Shown here piece by piece: positions 63,961 to 64,000 of a stretch of 64,000 bases of DNA (the stretch's first letter is position 1; the number at the start of each line of letters is the position of its first letter). The notes under the pieces are model-generated. The model worked only from the letters and a program-made list of their open reading frames with translations. It ran no database searches and was not told the DNA's origin. Source of the stretch: Maribacter sp. (GTDB lineage: Bacteria > Bacteroidota > Bacteroidia > Flavobacteriales > Flavobacteriaceae); NCBI GenBank assembly GCA_002749285.1, contig PDPR01000014.1, positions 62,001 through 126,000 of the forward strand, in the 5' to 3' direction. A program made the position numbers and the translations under genes.

Positions 63961-64000
63961 GAACTGTTTGTTTATTGATTGATGAATAATTGATGATTAC

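Noticed and set aside
1..64000. tRNA, rRNA, CRISPR arrays, phage genes
   Set aside because: Looked for T-loop motifs, repeat-spacer regularity, integrases and structural genes in all gaps; none found by eye.

Overview
The window looks like chromosomal DNA of a marine-type Flavobacteriaceae (Bacteroidota). The evidence is moderate G+C, no obvious Shine-Dalgarno motifs, several promoter-like TAnnTTTG -7 boxes, frequent TTG start codons, and many proteins of flavobacterial type: DUF2339/DUF3999, DUF4105, DUF5606, DUF2795, IS1096-TnpR-like, NdpA-like, a zinc-finger-less SecA and the HSPF methyltransferase-like family. Genus cannot be decided from the sequence. No rRNA, tRNA, CRISPR array, transposase or integrase was seen.

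Layout. 0-5.3 kb: end of a DUF2339 membrane protein, DUF3999, RluF and a secreted CarboxypepD_reg-like protein. 5.4-11.2 kb: recQ facing away from kdsD-tatC-lptB (LPS precursor, Tat export, LPS export), with pssA convergent. 11.5-21.5 kb: DUF4105 and an overlapping ABC-F ATPase, a shortened methyltransferase-like protein, a 51-residue membrane protein missed by longer-ORF criteria, PduO-type adenosyltransferase, DUF2795, secA and a HisKA_2 sensor kinase. 21.7-28.8 kb: a small conserved protein, dienelactone hydrolase, MsrA, a Tat-type Gfo/Idh/MocA oxidoreductase, an ECF sigma/membrane anti-sigma-like/DUF4097-like adhesin operon, and galM. 29-33.3 kb: polyprenyl-phosphate glycan module (GT2, UPF0104 flippase-like, ArnT-like GT39, PAP2). 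33.3-40.8 kb: MATE exporter, MazG, GATase, then secreted SGNH hydrolase, GH20 hexosaminidase and S10 peptidase.

41.2-43.8 kb is visibly more A+T rich and holds orphan-type genes (secreted HExxH protein, a frameshifted gene, a DinB-like protein), so it looks like an acquired segment. 44-46.4 kb: ruvX-def-DUF5606 opposite dapD. 46.6-51.4 kb is the most unusual locus: two CDP-glycerol-glycerophosphotransferase-like proteins (one fused to a WaaE-like GT2), a LicC-like nucleotidyltransferase and a free GT2 paralog, which suggests a phosphodiester-linked surface polymer or LPS decoration. It runs by overlap straight into tsaC and cca. 53.7-64 kb: ctaA, IS1096-TnpR-like, NdpA-like, a probable divergent kinase of unknown role, an ABC-2 exporter, uvrB, hsp20 with palindromic elements and a sigma-54-like promoter, a TerB-like gene broken by one in-frame TAG, DUF1456 and a small secreted protein.

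The strongest leads are the phosphopolymer locus with its fusion enzyme, the kinase-like protein at 56.5-57.6 kb, the nonsense-interrupted TerB-like gene, the hsp20 control region and the core-deleted methyltransferase-like protein. All functions are read from motifs and family recall; no searches were run.
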